Notes: generated from the letters alone by a model not told the origin. Positions 40,165-49,244 are shown, counted from the first letter of the stretch. The stretch is 64,000 nt of DNA from Mycobacterium sp. 852002-51961_SCH5331710 (GCF_001665535.1 NZ_LZSQ01000066.1:1-64000); one strand, 5' to 3'. Made by a program: numbers and translations.

Positions 40165-40817
40165 CGGGCTACGAACCCACCCACGTCGGTTTGATACCCG
40201 ACGGCATGCGCCGGTGGGCAAAGAGCCGCGGCGTCTCATTGGAGGACGCGTATCTCCAGGGCGCTGAAAAGGTAGCCGACATTCTTCAGGTATTGCGTCG
40301 CCACAATGTGAAGACGGTGACGGTCTACAACCTGAGCCGCGCCAATCTCGCCCGCAGCCAGGCCGAGCTTGAGCCGGTGTTCAAAGCGTCGATCACGTTC
40401 CTGACCACGTTGATCCCCGCTCGCTTCGCGCCCGACGGGTGCAGTGTGCGGTTGTACGGTGACCGCTCGCTGTTACCAGCCGAATACGTCGCGGCAGCCG
40501 AGCACGCCGAGTCCGTCATGCGCGGAGAAGACTTCCGCATCAACATCCTCGCTGCCTACGACGCGAACGACGAGTTACGAGCGGCCGTTGCGCAAGCGCA
40601 GCAACAAGGCGGTGAACTTCACGGCGCCTTCGACATCGAGGACGTCGACCTGGTCATCCGCACCTCCCCCGAGCCCCTGCTCAGCGGATTCCTTCCGCTG
40701 CAGACGCAGTACGCCCAACTGCGGTTCTTGACGACGCCGCTCAACGAACTCGAAGAGCGGCACATCGACGAGTTCATCGACGACTACCGGCGCACGCCGC
40801 AGCTTCGGGGACGGTAG
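40152..40817 (+). CDS. Divergent cis-prenyltransferase (undecaprenyl diphosphate synthase family)
   Basis: A 221-aa protein with the cis-prenyltransferase fold: HVGLIPDGMRRWA (catalytic D17), VTVYNLSRANLARS, and DLVIRTSPEPLLSGFLPLQTQYAQL. Compared with E. coli UppS several key positions differ. The Asn after DG is M19, E73 corresponds to A64, W75 to L66, R200 to L176 and Mg-ligand E213 to Q189, while the first Asp and R194 (R170) are kept. It is therefore unlikely to be the housekeeping UppS and may make a shorter or unusual prenyl product. The start is TTG with GGGGGGA upstream. It is 6 bp from the flavoprotein gene and co-transcribed with it. Confidence 0.82.
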   Translation: MRVLTGYEPTHVGLIPDGMRRWAKSRGVSLEDAYLQGAEKVADILQVLRRHNVKTVTVYNLSRANLARSQAELEPVFKASITFLTTLIPARFAPDGCSVRLYGDRSLLPAEYVAAAEHAESVMRGEDFRINILAAYDANDELRAAVAQAQQQGGELHGAFDIEDVDLVIRTSPEPLLSGFLPLQTQYAQLRFLTTPLNELEERHIDEFIDDYRRTPQLRGR

Positions 40818-40823
40818 GCACCG

Positions 40824-42212
40824 ATGCACTCCGACCGGCGTCCCGTGATCATCGGCGCAGGCCCTGCCGGCCTCACCGCCGCACTGGAACTGGCGAAGAA
40901 CGGCGTCGCGGCCCAGCTGTTCGAGGCATCATCGAACGTCGGAGGTCTGGCGCGCACTCCGGCTGAGCACGGTTTCCGCGTCGATCCGGGCGGTCATCGC
41001 TTCTTCACCAAGGACGAGCAGATCCTCCGTCTCTGGAAATCCCTGCTCCCGGACGACGAGTGGCACTCGGTGTCGAGGCGCTCTGCCATGCTGGTCGACG
41101 GCCACTACGTGCCCTACCCGCTTCTCGGTCGAAACCTGCTGACTCAGTTGGGATATGGGCGCGGAGCACGCGGCCTGGGCAGTCTCCTGTGGTCCAGGAT
41201 GCGGCGTGGAATGCGTCCGCTCGACCACTCTGCGAACTTCCTGGAGTGGGGCCGCTACCAGTTCGGCAGCTATTGGTATCGCATGTTCTTCGACGGATAC
41301 GTGCGCAAGACGTGGCTCGCCGAGCCCGCCCAACTCACCAGCGATTGGGCCGAGCAGCGCATCAAGCCGATCGTGTGGGGCGGTCGAGACGCAATGGCTG
41401 CTGACGCGTTTCTCTACCCCCGTTGCGGGCCCGGTCAGCTCTGGGAAGCCGCAGCTTCGGAGCTGGCGCGGTTCGGTGTCGAACCGTCGCTGGACTCACC
41501 GGTGGTCAAGCTGAGGTTCGACGGCAGAAGGTGGACGATCGAACTGCGCGACGGAGGCGTCGCCACCGGAGATGCCGTCTTCTCCAGCATGCCCCTGCAG
41601 ATGTTGGTCAACGCCCTGGAACCCGCACCACCACAGCAGGTCTGGGAGGCGGCCGCCCAACTCAAGCACCGAGGGCTGATCACCGTCGCGGTCGCCCTTC
41701 GGCAGCGCCGCGAGCTCCCGTTCAACTGGGTGTACACACCCGGTATGGACCTGCGGGTCGGCCGTATCCAGAACTACCGCCAATGGTCAGATGACCTCAC
41801 TCCACCGGACTGGGATGGGACATACCTGGGGTTCGAGTACTTCATCGGTGCGGGTTCGGCGCTGTGGACCGCTGACGACGGTCACATGCGACAGATAGTC
41901 GAAAGCGACTTGCGCACATTGGGTTTCGATCCGTCCACCATCGAGCATGTCATGGTCGTGCGCTCGCAATTCGCCTACCCGATCTGCAATCCCGCGATGG
42001 AGACCAGCGTCGCCCAGATCCGGGATTACCTCCGCAAGCGCTATCCGGCCCTGCATCCAATCGGACGCAACGGCATGCACCGCTACGACAACCAGGACCA
42101 CGCGATGCTCAGTGCCGTGCACAGCGTCAAGCGGTATTTCGGCGAAAGTGTCGACCCCTGGCAGGTCAACAAGGAACGCCGCTACCACGAGTCCGGGTTG
42201 CTGAAGGTCTAG
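40824..42212 (+). CDS. FAD-dependent oxidoreductase, UDP-galactopyranose mutase/amine oxidase-like
   Basis: A 462-aa flavoprotein. The N-terminal dinucleotide motif VIIGAGPAGLTAALELAKNG is followed by VGGLARTPAEHGFRVDPGGHRFF, the pattern of UDP-galactopyranose mutase and protoporphyrinogen-oxidase relatives found in polysaccharide clusters. The C-terminus has GRNGMHRYDNQDHAML, conserved in this subgroup. Whether it isomerises a sugar nucleotide or oxidises a lipid is unknown. It lies 6 bp behind the divergent prenyltransferase, so a joint pathway is likely, and it converges on the sugar transferase gene. Confidence 0.82.
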   Translation: MHSDRRPVIIGAGPAGLTAALELAKNGVAAQLFEASSNVGGLARTPAEHGFRVDPGGHRFFTKDEQILRLWKSLLPDDEWHSVSRRSAMLVDGHYVPYPLLGRNLLTQLGYGRGARGLGSLLWSRMRRGMRPLDHSANFLEWGRYQFGSYWYRMFFDGYVRKTWLAEPAQLTSDWAEQRIKPIVWGGRDAMAADAFLYPRCGPGQLWEAAASELARFGVEPSLDSPVVKLRFDGRRWTIELRDGGVATGDAVFSSMPLQMLVNALEPAPPQQVWEAAAQLKHRGLITVAVALRQRRELPFNWVYTPGMDLRVGRIQNYRQWSDDLTPPDWDGTYLGFEYFIGAGSALWTADDGHMRQIVESDLRTLGFDPSTIEHVMVVRSQFAYPICNPAMETSVAQIRDYLRKRYPALHPIGRNGMHRYDNQDHAMLSAVHSVKRYFGESVDPWQVNKERRYHESGLLKV

Positions 42213-42254
42213 TTCGGCCGTCGGCGTTGGGAACCTCGCCGGGTCGGGTCGTCC

Positions 42255-43787
42255 CTACTCTGCGGGTTTCAGTACCGCCAGAACGGTCAGAATCAGAATC
42301 TTGAAGTCGAGGACAAGCGACCAGTTCTCGATGTAGTAGTTGTCGAACTCCGCTCGGTCGGCGATCGAGGTCTGGCCCCGAAGCCCGTGCACCTGTGCCC
42401 AACCGGTGATGCCCGCCTTAACGCGGTGGCGGTCGCCGTAGCGGCGCACCTGCATCTCGAACAGCTCGACGAACTCCGGTCGCTCAGGCCGCGGGCCGAC
42501 CAGCGTCATGTCCCCGCGCAACACGTTGACCAGTTGGGGTAGTTCATCGAGCGATGCCTTGCGCATGAGCTTGCCGATCAGCGTGCGTCGGTCGTCGCCT
42601 TCCACACCGCCGGGGGCAGAACCCTCCTTCAGCGCGAACGCATTCGTGGCCGGGCCGACGAGTCGCATGCTGCGGAACTTGAGGCAGTCGAAAACCTTGC
42701 CGTCGCGTCCGACGCGCTCCTGACGGAAATAGACAGGGCCCGGCGAGCTCAGCTTCACCGCAATAGCGAGCGTGAGGTACAGGGGTGAAATGAGGATCAG
42801 CAGGAGCGCCGCGATTGTCCGCCCCAAGGCGTGCTTGACGGCGAACTGCCAGCCCTTGGGGTCGGTATGGCTGAGCACCAGCAGAGGTATGCCACCGAGG
42901 TGGTCGACGTACGTCCCGCCCCCGATGACGTCCATCAAGCGTGGCACTACCCGCACGCACAGTCCGAGGTGGTGTGCCAGCTGAGCGGTGAGGGCCAGAT
43001 CGTCGTCGGGAGTCGACGACGGCCCGATGATGAGCTCCTTTGCGCAGGTGGCCTGAGCGGCGGCCTCGAGGTTCGCCGTCGATCCGAAGTACGGTACGTC
43101 GCCCAGGTCGGCGGCGACCGGGCGAACCTCGTCGAGCACGCCGACGGGGCGCAGACCGTAGTCGGGGATCTGCCGCATCCGAGTGACGAGCTGACGGACG
43201 AAGGGACCGGAGCCAACGATCAGCGCCGACGATCCGAAGCCGTGCCGTCGCCTCAGATAGCGCTCAGCCAGCGATCTGACGAGACGGTTCGCCGGCAGCA
43301 GGATGGCGGCGCAGACCCAGATCCGGATGACCACCTCGCTTGGGCGAACGTATTCCCCCACCACCGAGCCGGTCGGCAATTCGGGTACGAGCACTATGAA
43401 GGCCGTGAGCGTTGCCAGCGCGGACACCGCCACCGACGTTTCGACGGGTTCGAAGTCGTCGAGGAAGGTGTGACCGAGCCTGCGCTTGTACAACGACCGC
43501 GTGTGCATGATCACCACGACGATCGGGACGAAGAGCCACGAGAGTGCTGCGATATTTCGGTCCGCGACGGGACCCGGCGTCAACCACTGCGCTATTGCGA
43601 CCGCCCACGCCGCGGACCAGATGTCCAAGCCGACGGTGAGTGCCACATAGCCGGACTCCGCGCGAAGGGTCTCGATCCAGCCGGGCTTGCCATCACGGGA
43701 GGGCGACGGCACGGCCCTGAGCTGCGGCACCGTGGTCCTGAGTCGAGGTTGCGAATCACGAGTGGACGCATTCGCGTCAGCCTGCAT
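42255..43787 (-). CDS. Polyprenyl glycosylphosphotransferase (exopolysaccharide initiation)
   Basis: A 510-aa membrane enzyme that transfers a sugar-1-phosphate to a polyprenyl phosphate. The N-terminal half has about four TM helices (YVALTVGLDIWSAAWAVAIA, LSWLFVPIVVVIMH and others) and a CoA-binding-like domain. A fifth hydrophobic segment (ALLLILISPLYLTLAIAV) opens the catalytic bacterial sugar-transferase domain (GPVYFRQERVGRDGKVFDCLKFRSM, SLDELPQLVNVLRGDM, GITGWAQV). I used the ATG at 43787, preceded closely by GGGGGA; the longer frame adds 29 residues. It is convergent with the prenyltransferase-flavoprotein pair, suggesting a lipid-linked glycan locus. Confidence 0.9.
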   Translation of the reverse strand: MQADANASTRDSQPRLRTTVPQLRAVPSPSRDGKPGWIETLRAESGYVALTVGLDIWSAAWAVAIAQWLTPGPVADRNIAALSWLFVPIVVVIMHTRSLYKRRLGHTFLDDFEPVETSVAVSALATLTAFIVLVPELPTGSVVGEYVRPSEVVIRIWVCAAILLPANRLVRSLAERYLRRRHGFGSSALIVGSGPFVRQLVTRMRQIPDYGLRPVGVLDEVRPVAADLGDVPYFGSTANLEAAAQATCAKELIIGPSSTPDDDLALTAQLAHHLGLCVRVVPRLMDVIGGGTYVDHLGGIPLLVLSHTDPKGWQFAVKHALGRTIAALLLILISPLYLTLAIAVKLSSPGPVYFRQERVGRDGKVFDCLKFRSMRLVGPATNAFALKEGSAPGGVEGDDRRTLIGKLMRKASLDELPQLVNVLRGDMTLVGPRPERPEFVELFEMQVRRYGDRHRVKAGITGWAQVHGLRGQTSIADRAEFDNYYIENWSLVLDFKILILTVLAVLKPAE

Positions 43788-43898
43788 GTTCCCCCGATGG
43801 AAACCCGGCGCTATAGAAGTGTCTGAAATCGAAAACGTTGCCAGTCTAGGCGATGCAGCCGAAATTCCTGGCAATTCGAGTGTCGGCGGGGAATTGCA

Positions 43899-44636
43899 TC
43901 ATTGCTGCGGTTCGGTACGGCCGTCGAACATGCGTTCTGCGGCGAGCGCGGCGAGGTCACTGAGGACCTGAATATGACCCGTACTCCACAGGCGGGGCTT
44001 GGTGTCGTACACGCACAGTGTGCCGACGGCGTTGCCCGCATCGTCCATGAGCGGTATGCCGAGGTAGGCCACCACCGTTCCGTCCTGCACCGCTGGGTGG
44101 TGCTTGAAGGTGGGGTCGACGCGTGCGTCCTCCAGGACCAACGGCGCACGATCGGCCACGGCGTACTGACAGACCGAACGCTCGAGCGGTGTCTGCCGAT
44201 CCTCGGGCGATGTGATCTCTTGACCCACAGCACTCTTGAAGAACTGTCGGTCGACGTCGATGAGCGACACCATGGCAAAGGGGGTGTCGAGCGCTTCGGC
44301 AGCGGCCCGGGTTATCCGGTCGTAGATCGCCTCCGGCGGCGAGTCCAGCAGACCCGTGTCGCGAAGGGCGGTCAGCCGGTCGGGGTCGGTGATGACCGAC
44401 GACACGTCCGGCATCGCGGTGTTTTCGAGCACGCCCGAAGCCGACAGGTGAGCTCGCAGGTCATCGATGGCGGGGTCGTCGGCGCGCCGCATATCGTTGT
44501 CCATCTGGGTGGCGACGGCGCGGGCCACATACGTTTCGACGTTCTCCCCAGCCTCCCGCGCCAGCTCTTCGAGCAGGCGGTTGAGGTAGTCGTCGAACTT
44601 GCGTACGCGGTCTGTCACTCGACTCACGGTACCCAT
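43899..44636 (-). CDS. GAF-domain protein
   Basis: A 245-aa soluble protein. The N-terminal ~60 residues (VTDRVRKFDDYLNRLLEELAREAG) are helical and resemble a small dimerisation or DNA-binding module. A GAF sensor domain follows from about residue 90 (RLTALRDTGLLDSPPEAIYDRI, SVCQYAV, YLGIPLMDDAGNAVGTLCVYD). No output enzyme domain is fused. It lies about 110 bp from the sugar transferase start in the same orientation and may sense a small molecule or redox state. The ATG at 44636 is chosen since the upstream frame is AT-rich and non-coding. Confidence 0.8.
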   Translation of the reverse strand: MGTVSRVTDRVRKFDDYLNRLLEELAREAGENVETYVARAVATQMDNDMRRADDPAIDDLRAHLSASGVLENTAMPDVSSVITDPDRLTALRDTGLLDSPPEAIYDRITRAAAEALDTPFAMVSLIDVDRQFFKSAVGQEITSPEDRQTPLERSVCQYAVADRAPLVLEDARVDPTFKHHPAVQDGTVVAYLGIPLMDDAGNAVGTLCVYDTKPRLWSTGHIQVLSDLAALAAERMFDGRTEPQQ

Positions 44637-44782
44637 ATTGACGGTCGAATAAAAATCGCGAATGACGAAGACAAGGTTTGCCCAAGATCGTTGAGACACA
44701 GTTCACAGGGTGCTGGTCGTTTGCACGCCGTCACACCTCCCGCTGCGGTCGTCGCCATCCGGTCCGTGCCCAGCCGCCTGGG

Positions 44783-44788
44783 TAGGGT
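44783..44788 (+). promoter_or_regulatory. TAGGGT -10 box of a probable leaderless promoter
   Basis: TAGGGT, 7 nt, then the ATG at 44796 of the DUF1542 gene: the same arrangement as in front of fdhD. It supports this start over the much longer open frame. Confidence 0.5.
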
Positions 44789-44795
44789 GGTCGCC

Positions 44796-45560
44796 ATGAA
44801 CGGTGTTCTGCTCGTTCTCGTCGTCCTGGTCATCGTCGCTCTCGGCGTCGTCGCCTACGGCGCGATGCGGGCGTCGGACCGGCGCAAGGCCGCCTCGCTC
44901 GACGACGCCAAAGCGGACGCCCGCCGCGTCATCGAACGCCTCGGCGGTCAGGTGATCAGCTTGACCGGCACCGACGAGGCCTCCAAGCAGGCGCTCGCCG
45001 ACGCGTCCGAGCGCTACACGGCCGCCGGCTCACAGATCGACCAGGCCGGCACCGTCAAGCAGGCGTTGCTGGCCAAGGAGAGCGCGATCGAAGGCCTCTA
45101 CTACGTTCGGGCCGCGCGCACCGCGATGGGTATGGATCCGGGACCCGAACTCGAGACGCTGACCGGTCAGCGGGCGGCGGGCACGGTGACCGAGGATCGC
45201 AAGGTCAACTTCGAGGGCCGCGAGATCGAGGCGTCGCCGACACCGTCCGCGCGTACCCCGAACTACTACCCCGGCGGCCGGGTCGCGGGCCGTCCGGTGC
45301 CCGCGGGCTGGTACTCCGAGCCGTGGTGGAAGCCAGCGCTCGTCGCCGGCGCGTGGGGGCTGGGTTCGGTGCTGTTGTTCGACGCCCTGTTCTCCGGCAT
45401 GCACGGCAGCGGCTACGAGCAGGGCTTCGCCCAGGGCTACGACCAAGGACTGGACCAGGGCGGCCAGGACTTCGGCGGCGACGGCGGCTGGGGCGACAGC
45501 GGCGGTGACTGGGGCGGCGGCGACATCGGCGGCGGCCTCGGCGATTTCGGTGGCTTCTGA
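44796..45560 (+). CDS. DUF1542-type membrane protein with Gly/Asp-rich tail
   Basis: A 254-aa protein with an N-terminal TM helix (VLLVLVVLVIVALGVVAYGAM). A helical soluble region of about 130 residues and a second hydrophobic segment follow (PALVAGAWGLGSVLLFDALF). The C-terminus is very Gly/Asp/Trp-rich with repeated GGG, GDSGGDWGG-like units and ends GDFGGF. This layout is common in actinobacterial envelope proteins of unknown function. It converges on the antiporter gene. Confidence 0.8.
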   Translation: MNGVLLVLVVLVIVALGVVAYGAMRASDRRKAASLDDAKADARRVIERLGGQVISLTGTDEASKQALADASERYTAAGSQIDQAGTVKQALLAKESAIEGLYYVRAARTAMGMDPGPELETLTGQRAAGTVTEDRKVNFEGREIEASPTPSARTPNYYPGGRVAGRPVPAGWYSEPWWKPALVAGAWGLGSVLLFDALFSGMHGSGYEQGFAQGYDQGLDQGGQDFGGDGGWGDSGGDWGGGDIGGGLGDFGGF

Positions 45561-45582
45561 GATCCGCCTGACCTCGGCTCCG

Positions 45583-47271
45583 CTAGAGCCGGCTCTCGAG
45601 CCGCGCCGACACCCCGGCCTCCTGTAGGTCGAGCCGTTCGAGCATCGCCCGCACCGCCTCGTCCTCGATGCGTCCCTCGTCGCGTTCGGCGATCAAAGCC
45701 GCGCGCTGCTGGGCCAGCACATCGCGGTACAGCGCCGAGAACACCTCCGAGCGCTTGGTGTGCGCCTCCGGATCCGGCATCTCGTCGGCGTCTTGGGAGT
45801 GCCTGGCGATGATCGCCTCGATTTCGGCGGCCACGCGCGGGCTCAGGTTCGCCGGCGGATGGGCCCGGAATTCGGCGAGCACACGGTCGGCCGCCTCGTG
45901 CACGATGCGTTCGGCCTTGAGTTCCTCGTTGCGGTCGACGGCGTGATCATCGCAGAACCGCGAGAGGTGCAGCCGCCGGATCAGGATCGGCAGCGTCGAG
46001 CCCTGTAGCAACAGGGTGCCGACGCTGACCACGAACGCGACGGCCTGGATGGTGGCGCGCTCGGGGAACGGTTCGCCGGTGACCGTCGTCGCCGGAATGG
46101 CCGCAGCCGCAGCCAGAGTCACCACCCCGCGCATACCCGTCCATGAGACGACCAGGTTTTCCTGCCAGGACAGCGACCGCCGGTCGATGCGCGAGCGCCA
46201 CTTACCCGGTGGGTTGGTGCGCCGCTTGGCTCCCAGCGCACCGCGGCCGCCGCCCTCCGGCACCGGAACGCTCAACCGGTTCCCGACATGCTGGGAAAGT
46301 TTGTTGCGGCCGAAGATGGCGAAGACCGACAGCGGCCGGATCACCAGGACGATGACCAACACCACCAGTGACGCCATCGCGACCTCGGCCAGCGACTCGT
46401 GCGCCTCCCGCAGATCCTCGAGCACGAAACGCAGATGCAACCCGATGTAAGCGAACACGAACGCCTCGAGCAGCACGTCGACCGAGTTCCACACGTAGCG
46501 CTCCTGCAGCCGGGTCTGGTATCCGGCGGACAGCGTTCCGTTGGCCACCACGAATCCGGCGACCACGACAGCCAGCACCCCAGAGGCGTGCAGTTCCTCG
46601 GCGACGATGAACGCCGCGAACGGCACCACGAGCCCCTGCACGGTCTCGAGTCCGGGATTGGCCAGTCGGCGCCGGATCCATATCGTCACGTAGCCGAGCA
46701 GCGCGCCGACGATCGGTCCGACCACCGCGCTGTACCCGAACAGCAGAAACGGGTTGTGGATGAAGATGTGTCCGCCGGTGACCTGCACGACCGCGATGGA
46801 GAACAGCGTCAGCGCGGCGGCATCGTTGATCAAGCTCTCGCCCGTCAGGATCGCCATCACCCGCTTGGGCAGACCGAGCTTGCGTCCCACCGCCACCGCG
46901 GTCACCGCATCGGGGGGTGCCACGATCGCGCCGAGCACCAGCGCGGTGGCGAACGTCAGCGGCACGACCACCAGCCACGCCGAGGCCGCCACCGCGAATG
47001 CGGTCACCACGACCAGCCCGATGCCGAGGCCGAGGATCGGCCGGATGTTGCGCAGAAACGTCGGGAACGAGAAGTCCAGGGCGGCGGAGTACAGCAGCGG
47101 CGGCAGCACCACCGTCAGCAGGATGTGCGAATCGAGTTCGGGCGGTTCGAAATCCGGTAGGAAGGACACCGCGGCACCGATGACGACGATGATCAGGGCG
47201 GGCTCGAGGCCGCGCCGGTGCGCGACAGCGGTGACGACGATGGCTCCGACGACGACGAGAATCAACTCCAC
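45583..47271 (-). CDS. Na+/H+ antiporter, CPA1 family
   Basis: A 562-aa monovalent cation:proton antiporter with about 12 TM helices. Helices include the conserved VAPPDAVTAVAVGRKLGLP and LTGESLINDAAALTLFSIA, whose Asp residues bind the ion. The C-terminal cytoplasmic domain of roughly 150 residues is charged (NEELKAERIVHEAADRVLAE). The start is GTG. It exchanges Na+ or K+ for H+ to control pH and salt. An M. tuberculosis relative is the yjcE-like Rv2287, but this gene is outside the syntenic set and is probably an insertion here. Confidence 0.9.
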   Translation of the reverse strand: MELILVVVGAIVVTAVAHRRGLEPALIIVVIGAAVSFLPDFEPPELDSHILLTVVLPPLLYSAALDFSFPTFLRNIRPILGLGIGLVVVTAFAVAASAWLVVVPLTFATALVLGAIVAPPDAVTAVAVGRKLGLPKRVMAILTGESLINDAAALTLFSIAVVQVTGGHIFIHNPFLLFGYSAVVGPIVGALLGYVTIWIRRRLANPGLETVQGLVVPFAAFIVAEELHASGVLAVVVAGFVVANGTLSAGYQTRLQERYVWNSVDVLLEAFVFAYIGLHLRFVLEDLREAHESLAEVAMASLVVLVIVLVIRPLSVFAIFGRNKLSQHVGNRLSVPVPEGGGRGALGAKRRTNPPGKWRSRIDRRSLSWQENLVVSWTGMRGVVTLAAAAAIPATTVTGEPFPERATIQAVAFVVSVGTLLLQGSTLPILIRRLHLSRFCDDHAVDRNEELKAERIVHEAADRVLAEFRAHPPANLSPRVAAEIEAIIARHSQDADEMPDPEAHTKRSEVFSALYRDVLAQQRAALIAERDEGRIEDEAVRAMLERLDLQEAGVSARLESRL

Positions 47272-47321
47272 GCGCCGATTGTCTCTGAGGCGCGCCCGTC
47301 ACGTGGACTCAGCCGTGGTGC

Positions 47322-48116
47322 CTAGCTCTGATCGGTCGGACACCAGAACAGGTTGCGGCCCTCCATCACCTCGGTGCGGATCTCGGTGCCGCACAGCCGG
47401 CACGGCTCCCCGGCACGCCGGTACACGTAGGTGCGGGGGCGGCCCGGCGCGTACGACGGCAGCCCGTGATCGTCCTCGCGGCGGATGGTGTGAATCTTGC
47501 CGCGCCGCAGCCCGATCCGCATCAACTCGACGAGGTCGGTCCACATCTCGCCGAACTCGTCCTCGCCGATGCGGATGCCGGGCCGATGCGGGTCGACGCC
47601 GTGGCGGAACAGCAGCTCGTTGCGGTAGACGTTGCCCACCCCGGCGATCACCGACTGGTCCATCAGCAGCGCCCCGATCGGCCTGCGCGACTTGCGGATT
47701 CGGGCCCACGCCAGCGACCCGTCGGCGTCCCGACGCAGCGGGTCGGGTCCGAGGCGGTCGATGACGTCGGCGATCTCCGGCTCTTCGAGTACCTCACACA
47801 CCGTCGGCCCCCGCAGATCGGTGGCGTACTCGGCGCCGATCATCCGCATCCGGACCTGTCCCACCGGGGCCGGGACCGGCAGCGGCACCTCGGTGAACGT
47901 GCCGTACAAGCCGAGATGCACGTGCACCACCCGGCCGCCCTCGTAGTGATGGAACAGATGCTTGCCGTAGGCGGTGGCCTTCTTGAGAACACGCCCGCTG
48001 ACCGCGGCGGCGCCGTCGGCGAACCGGCCCTGCGGGCTGGACACCAGCACCGGCGCGCGACCGAAGCGGCGCTGATGCAACCGGGCGAGCCGGTGCAGCG
48101 TGTGGCCCTCCGGCAT
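47322..48116 (-). CDS. nei1: Fpg/Nei-family DNA glycosylase with an altered zinc finger
   Basis: Base-excision repair enzyme, 264 aa, homologue of Rv2464c. The N-terminus MPEGHTLHRLA provides the catalytic Pro2 and Glu3, and GKHLFHHY holds the conserved Lys. The H2TH region reads MDQSVIAGVGNVYRNELLF. The C-terminal zinc finger starts CRLCG but ends WCPTDQS: the fourth cysteine of C-x2-C...C-x2-C is an Asp, while the R of EGRNLFW is kept. Start and stop leave little space to rpiB (2 bp), so both are co-transcribed. Activity is probable but zinc binding may be weakened. Confidence 0.9.
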   Translation of the reverse strand: MPEGHTLHRLARLHQRRFGRAPVLVSSPQGRFADGAAAVSGRVLKKATAYGKHLFHHYEGGRVVHVHLGLYGTFTEVPLPVPAPVGQVRMRMIGAEYATDLRGPTVCEVLEEPEIADVIDRLGPDPLRRDADGSLAWARIRKSRRPIGALLMDQSVIAGVGNVYRNELLFRHGVDPHRPGIRIGEDEFGEMWTDLVELMRIGLRRGKIHTIRREDDHGLPSYAPGRPRTYVYRRAGEPCRLCGTEIRTEVMEGRNLFWCPTDQS

Positions 48117-48118
48117 CC

Positions 48119-48601
48119 CTAGGCGCCGGGCACCGGGGGCGCGACGCGGGTGCGCTCGTACTCGGAGAGGATGTCGATACGACGTTGGTGCCGCGCGGCT
48201 TCCGACCACGGAGTGCTCAGGAACGCGTCGACGATCGCCAACGCCTCCTCGACGCTGTGCATGCGCCCGCCGATGCCGATCAGCTGCGCGTTGTTGTGCT
48301 CGCGTGCGAGTTTGGCGGTCTCGACGCTCCACGCCAACGCACACCGCGCGCCGAGGACCTTGTTGGCCGCGATCTGCTCACCGTTGCCCGACCCCCCGAG
48401 CACGATGCCGAGGCTGCCCGAATCGGCGACGGTCTTCTCCGCGGCGGCGATGCAGAAGGCCGGATAGTCGTCGTCGGGGTCGTTGACGAAGGCTCCGCAA
48501 TCGATGGGCTCGTGTCCGGTGTTGCGCAGGTGCTCGATGATGGCCTGCTTGAGGTCGAAGCCGGCGTGATCGGCTCCCAGGTAGACGCGCATGGCGGTCA
48601 T
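48119..48601 (-). CDS. rpiB: Ribose-5-phosphate isomerase B
   Basis: Interconverts ribose 5-phosphate and ribulose 5-phosphate. The 160-aa product has MRVYLGADHAGFDLK, DCGAFVNDPDDDYP, and the loop GIVLGGSGNGEQIAANK with the mycobacterial Ser/Gly-type active site that replaces the Cys of enterobacterial RpiB. HNNAQLIGIGGRM follows. The ATG at 48601 matches the three-residue extension seen in the M. tuberculosis protein; 48592 is possible. Homologue of Rv2465c, upstream of nei1. Confidence 0.96.
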   Translation of the reverse strand: MTAMRVYLGADHAGFDLKQAIIEHLRNTGHEPIDCGAFVNDPDDDYPAFCIAAAEKTVADSGSLGIVLGGSGNGEQIAANKVLGARCALAWSVETAKLAREHNNAQLIGIGGRMHSVEEALAIVDAFLSTPWSEAARHQRRIDILSEYERTRVAPPVPGA

Positions 48602-48635
48602 TGTGGCAGACGCCGCCGGCGCGACCGGGGCGCGA

Positions 48636-49244
48636 TCAGTCGAACTGCGGCGACTCCGTGCGCGTGCGCTTGAGTTCCCAGAAGTGCGGATAAGACGCGA
48701 AGGTCACCGAGGCGTCCCAGAGCTTGCCGGCCTCTTCGCCCCGCGGGATCTTCGACAGCACGGGTCCGAAGAAGGCGACGCCGTTGACGTGGATCGTCGG
48801 GGTGCCGACGTCCTCGCCGACGGGGTCCATGCCCTCGTGATGGCTCTTACGCAGAGCCTCGTCGTACTTGTCGGTGGTGGCGGCCTCCGCGAGTTCGGCG
48901 GGCAGGCCCACCTCGGCCAGCGATTCCTTGATCACCACGTCGAAGTCCTGATTGCCCTGGTTGTGGATGCGCGTACCCATCGCGGTGTACAACGGCTCGA
49001 GGATTTCGCGGCCCTTGGCCTGCTCGGCGGCGATCGCGACGCGCACCGGCCCCCACGCCTTCTTCATCGCCTCCTGGTACTGCTCGGGCAGGTCACGCCC
49101 CTCGTTGAGCACCGCGAGGCTCATCACCCGGAAGTTCACGTCGATGTCGCGGACCTTCTCGACCTCGAGGATCCAGCGCGAGGTGATCCAGCACCAGGGG
49201 CACAGCGGGTCGAACCAGAGTTCTGCGACGGACTTCTCGGGCAT
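48636..49244 (-). CDS. DsbA-like mycothiol-dependent oxidoreductase (Rv2466c family)
   Basis: A 202-aa thioredoxin-fold protein with an inserted helical domain. The active site CPWC (C15-C18) in [14 protein letters not shown] is intact. Rv2466c is a mycothiol-dependent reductase induced by oxidative stress and known to activate some nitro prodrugs; that is established for M. tuberculosis. No signal peptide is present, so it is cytoplasmic. A SigH-type promoter stands upstream (49289-49317), in keeping with SigH control of the homologue. Confidence 0.93.
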   Translation of the reverse strand: MPEKSVAELWFDPLCPWCWITSRWILEVEKVRDIDVNFRVMSLAVLNEGRDLPEQYQEAMKKAWGPVRVAIAAEQAKGREILEPLYTAMGTRIHNQGNQDFDVVIKESLAEVGLPAELAEAATTDKYDEALRKSHHEGMDPVGEDVGTPTIHVNGVAFFGPVLSKIPRGEEAGKLWDASVTFASYPHFWELKRTRTESPQFD

